A stretch of DNA of 5,938 nt from DATDAH01 sp036525535. Lineage in GTDB: Bacteria; Actinomycetota; Acidimicrobiia; Acidimicrobiales; DATDAH01. The translations under genes were made by a program, and so were the position numbers. Positions 5,646 through 5,938 of this stretch are shown here, in pieces. Each line of letters begins with the position of its first letter. The first letter of the stretch is position 1. The stretch lies in NCBI GenBank assembly GCA_036525535.1, contig DATDAH010000356.1, positions 1 to 5,938 of the forward strand, given 5' to 3'. Under the pieces are notes generated by a model. The model made no database searches. It worked only from the letters and a program-made list of their open reading frames with translations, and was not told where the DNA came from.

Positions 5646-5938
5646 ATGGAGCGTCAGCAGGAGTACGTGCTGCGCACGGTCGAAGAACGCGGCGTCCGGC
5701 TCATCTGGCTCTGGTTCACCGATGTGCTCGGCCAGCTGAAGAGTTTCGCCATCAGCCCCGCCGAACTGGAGACGGCCTTCGCCGAGGGCATGCACTTCGA
5801 CGGTTCGGCGATCAACGGCTTCTCCCGGCTGCAGGAATCCGACGTCCTGGCCCGTCCCGACGCCAACACCTTCGAGCTGCTCCCCTGGTCGATGGCCGAC
5901 GACAACTCGGCCCGGATGTTCTGCGACATCGAGGACCT
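5646..5938 (+). CDS. GlnA2-like glutamine synthetase family protein (N-terminal part)
   Basis: The frame from ATG 5646 stays open to the window edge and gives 97 complete codons. It starts MERQQEYVLRTVEERGVRL and continues with LWFTDVLGQLKSFAISPAEL (22-41), HFDGSAINGFSRLQESDVLA (50-69), FELLPW (76-81) and SARMFCDI (88-95). This is the beta-grasp N-terminal domain of a type I glutamine synthetase, with Asp52 in the position that completes the neighbouring subunit's active site. The pattern is closest to actinobacterial GlnA2 (Mycobacterium tuberculosis GlnA2, Streptomyces coelicolor GlnA2) and clearly unlike the glnA product at 331-1755. Some actinobacterial GlnA2-type proteins make gamma-glutamyl-polyamines rather than glutamine, so the substrate is uncertain. 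The catalytic barrel lies outside the window. A TGA at 5613 closes the frame upstream and no other in-frame start lies between, so the ATG is well supported despite a poor ribosome site. Confidence 0.9.
   Translation, partial: MERQQEYVLRTVEERGVRLIWLWFTDVLGQLKSFAISPAELETAFAEGMHFDGSAINGFSRLQESDVLARPDANTFELLPWSMADDNSARMFCDIED

Noticed and set aside
1..5938. Mobile element, CRISPR, defence system or other new system
   Set aside because: There are no transposase or integrase motifs, no spaced identical repeats of CRISPR type, no tRNA and no abrupt change in base composition. All sizeable genes belong to known metabolic or regulatory families.

Overview
This window is GC-rich with dense gene packing and a strong G/C bias at third codon positions. 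It looks like an actinobacterial chromosome. A GSI-beta glutamine synthetase with an adenylylation-site tyrosine, a GSII enzyme and an actinobacterial GlnA2-like protein occur together, and HPPD closely resembles the Streptomyces enzyme as I recall it. I cannot name a genus. An actinobacterium outside the best-studied genera (for example Acidimicrobiia) is only a guess.

Layout from left to right. The last 13 codons of an unidentified plus-strand gene end at 44. A 286-base stretch without a convincing gene follows and carries a strong hairpin (282-314). On the minus strand come glnA (GSI-beta, 331-1755) and, 10 bases upstream of it, an Lrp/AsnC-family regulator (1766-2251); these two look co-transcribed. 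A 157-base divergent promoter region separates them from a plus-strand pair: 4-hydroxyphenylpyruvate dioxygenase (2409-3545) and, four bases later, an aromatic amino acid hydroxylase, most likely phenylalanine 4-monooxygenase (3550-4374). A 14-bp perfect hairpin (4402-4441) lies between this pair and the convergent GSII gene (minus, 4471-5484). A second divergent promoter region (5485-5645) carries an array of about 11-bp GAAC repeats. The window ends inside a third glutamine synthetase homologue, GlnA2-like, starting at 5646.

How the genes may work together. PhhA makes tyrosine from phenylalanine. An aminotransferase not present here would give 4-hydroxyphenylpyruvate, which HPPD turns into homogentisate. 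Transamination of tyrosine delivers nitrogen as glutamate, and glutamine synthetases use glutamate and ammonia to make glutamine. The Lrp/AsnC protein is the natural candidate regulator for the divergent region. The enzymes belong to known families. The unusual parts are the arrangement (three glutamine synthetase classes around an aromatic amino acid catabolic pair, with one synthetase behind an Lrp/AsnC gene) and the repeat array between glnII and the glnA2-like gene. I see no mobile element, CRISPR array, tRNA or rRNA, and no clearly new biological system.
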